Of a stretch of DNA of 64,000 bases, positions 62,154 through 64,000 are shown in pieces (position 1 is the stretch's first letter; each line of letters opens with the position of its first letter). The notes beneath the pieces are model-generated. The model was not told the DNA's origin. It was given only the letters and a program-made list of their open reading frames with translations, and did not search any database. The position numbers and the translations under genes are program-made. Origin of the DNA: Cylindrotheca closterium (lineage: Eukaryota; Bacillariophyta; Bacillariophyceae; Bacillariales; Bacillariaceae); the NCBI GenBank assembly GCA_933822405.4, contig CAKOGP040001747.1, forward strand, positions 198,113 through 262,112, given 5' to 3'.

Positions 62154-62429
62154 ATGAGCTCCTCCTCTCGACCAAGAATCCAAAGACCTTCTTCTCAAGA
62201 CACACCAACAGCGTCCGCTGATTTCACATTGTCTCCAACTGCCGTGACACATCAATTTCCTGGATCGGCAACTTCCTCACCTTCCTTGATGTTCAACGAA
62301 GAGGATGACTTTTACGGTGGATCTTCCAGAATAAATCAGAGAACCAACTATGGTCCGTCTGTTACTATCGCTGGATCATCATCACCGCCACGACAAGTAC
62401 CATCGGGTCTCTTGCTTCCGGATTTTTGA
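62154..62429 (+). CDS. Possible small Ser/Pro-rich protein or first exon of an unseen gene
   Basis: 91 codons from MSSSSRPRIQRPSSQD to VPSGLLLPDF, preceded by AACAATG-like context. Disordered, Ser/Thr/Pro-rich, no domain. It could be a complete small protein, a first exon whose partner was lost, or a chance frame. Nothing after it within 600 bp reads as a continuing gene. Confidence 0.35.
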   Translation: MSSSSRPRIQRPSSQDTPTASADFTLSPTAVTHQFPGSATSSPSLMFNEEDDFYGGSSRINQRTNYGPSVTIAGSSSPPRQVPSGLLLPDF

Positions 62430-63047
62430 GAAGAGATCGTCCACAGACGGATCACGATTGAAGTACACAATCATTTGTGACGAGACACAAATGAAAACAA
62501 ACGCACAGAAGTCAAGCGAAATGCCTGGTGCACCATTTTTCATACTGTACACTACACTGTTACTATTATAAAATTATACTGTAAACTATCCCAAAACATT
62601 CTTGATCATTACTTTTTCAAAGCATTACACTTCTCCACTTAAATTCTGTAGTATCGCTCCGCCGAAAGCACCAAAGGTTGGCTTTTGCACCCACCCATGC
62701 CAAGCTCAATGGTAAAATCTCTGGCGAATGAATCATCCTCTGGGAGATATCCTGCTCAGCCGTGATAAGCAGTATTCTGTCACAAGAGTACATGTCGAGC
62801 CATTTGCAACTGCTTGAGCTATAGCTACTAGAAACAAATTACTTAGCACGAATAAAGGAATTGAGTCTATCAATGCAGCACACTAACTATCTATTAGGTA
62901 TCCTTGGCCTCATCATGGATCACAATGATGAGAACCATATCGATTTTTTGGTGATATTTGGAGGCAGTGACTTGAGTGTGTCTTTGATACAAATGTTTCG
63001 TACACGCCCGGTCACCTGCAATAGCAATCAGTTGATTCATTGATTGA
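62430..63047. other. Intergenic, 3' side of the fibrillin gene
   Basis: No gene or repeat recognised. Confidence 0.5.
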
Positions 63048-64000
63048 CTACATGGTCGAAACCTTGTTTGGTCGAACCAACAGTTCTGGAATACCACTTC
63101 CATCTCGAACCACCAAAAGGTCTTCGTCGAGGTAGGTGACGTAGAGTTCTCGAGAGTATTGTAGCATTTCGGGAATCTCAATGGTGTTGCCCTATATAGA
63201 TAGTGGGTAGATAAAAGGTGGATATAGGAGGACAAGAAAGTGTAAGTTCTGCGTGTACGATACGTTTTGTCATATACGAAGAGAGTCGGATCCCATCCTT
63301 TGTTGGCATTCCAGTAGTATCCAAACTCTACATGTAGTTACCACGTACCATAACTTCAGCACTCTCGTAGGTTTCCCGTAGCCGGATATCGGATTCTGTC
63401 TTTAGTGCAGCCTTTACTTGAACTGATGATTCACCAGCAAATGGAAGACTCAAGTCGACGGACGCTTGTACTCGTGGTTGTTGGTCAAAAATGTTGATCT
63501 TCAAATCACCAACCGATACGAGGCCAGCTGGAAGTTTGCGGGCCAAGGAAAGGGCAAAGATACCGGGACTATAGATAGACAGAAACATAGAAGAGGAGTC
63601 AAGTTAGAATTGGGCAGATTGGCTGATTGAACCGTGGAAGGTTCCAACTTTTCCACACGAAGAAACGTACCTGTAGCCGCCCGAGTACAGGAACAAAGCA
63701 ATCTGCCTGGTTGGTGAAGCGAGAGCTCCCTCACTGACATATCCGCCAGAATACTTCAATTCCCACTCGCCATTCAATAGAGAAGATTTTGCTGGTTCGT
63801 CGGTTGGATTCAATGCTTCCAACTTGTACAAAACTTCGTTGATTTCGGCACGGGCAGTCTCCGAGACTTCTCCTAGAGTGGATGGAATCAAGTCAAGAAC
63901 ATCAGAGACCAAAGTTCCCCAATCGGTTTCAACATCTTCACTCTCCACAGTGACAACGTCGCCTTCGATTTCTGTTGTTGATACGGCGGGTTCTTCTTCC
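63048..64000 (-). CDS. Plastid lipid-associated protein (PAP/fibrillin), 5' end outside window
   Basis: Three exons in view: 64000-63671 (continuing beyond the edge), 63568-63349, and 63191-63048; introns GTACGT...ATATAG-type, phases 2 and 0. The joined product carries the fibrillin domain: LNPTDEPAKSSLLNGEWELKYS near the start, ASPTRQIALFLYSGGY joined across the first intron to SPGIFALSLARKLPAG, QPRVQASVDLSL, and after the second intron NTIEIPEMLQY and TYLDEDLLVVRDGSG. Fibrillins bind lipids in plastoglobules and thylakoids and respond to light or stress. The frame is open at the right edge, with EEEPAVSTTEIEGD... upstream, so any transit peptide lies outside. The last residues are NKVSTM. 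Confidence 0.9.

Overview
The window looks like nuclear DNA of a stramenopile, most likely a pennate diatom. This is inferred from the protein families seen together: a DUF6824-type protein with a DILCGRG motif, BspA-like leucine-rich repeat proteins with an ankyrin-like tail, repeats of the form W..L....AA..LGY, type II membrane proteins of diatom type, a trypsin with a short Cys-rich C-terminal domain, and a plastid fibrillin. Introns are short (about 70-160 nt) and GT-AG. Many intergenic stretches carry GGTACC/TACCGGTA-rich runs. No rRNA, tRNA or CRISPR array could be supported.

Layout. (1) 1-18186 is a duplicated accessory block. It holds three copies of a secreted S1 protease (1-1470, 8684-10245, 13295-14856), two copies of a secretory-pathway J-protein (1985-3278, 15371-16656), a decayed third J-protein (5234-6092), one complete and one truncated NAPE-PLD-like hydrolase (17092-18186, 6296-6510), and two copies of a gag-only LTR-type retroelement (6649-8118, 10620-12089). 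A run of ten N at 6511-6520 is a scaffold gap. Bases 1-6510 parallel 13386-17306, so part of the duplication may be two haplotypes laid end to end. The two retroelement copies lie in a 3971-bp tandem unit. (2) 18503-29202 is an LRR-family cluster with two broken copies and one intact copy. Between them lie a membrane protein with possible phosphatase-1 docking motifs and a dead gene with two SAP-like segments. (3) 29608-43022 is gene-dense: adenylate kinase, a von Willebrand A/alpha-kinase fusion, several unknown membrane proteins, and a large AAA_16-type ATPase. (4) 43083-64000 holds a degraded LRR copy, a PDZ/phosphoinositide 3-kinase fusion, a TM9SF protein with an extra charged region, a CHAT-protease/STAND-ATPase/UVR-repeat protein, a short-chain dehydrogenase, a TRIM element with an intact target duplication, a DUF6824 protein, a J-protein with a membrane-like insert, and the 3' part of a plastid fibrillin.

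The strongest candidates for new biology are the CHAT-STAND-UVR protein (52520-56068), whose effector-plus-NTPase plan resembles NLR/STAND sensors and which also has an in-frame, stop-free intron; the PDZ-PI3K fusion with DYS in place of DFG and a C2-like insert; the membrane protein with repeated SILR/RVxF motifs; and the gag-only element with TCAG...CTGA termini that marks the trypsin duplication junctions. All functions are read from sequence only; no database search was run.
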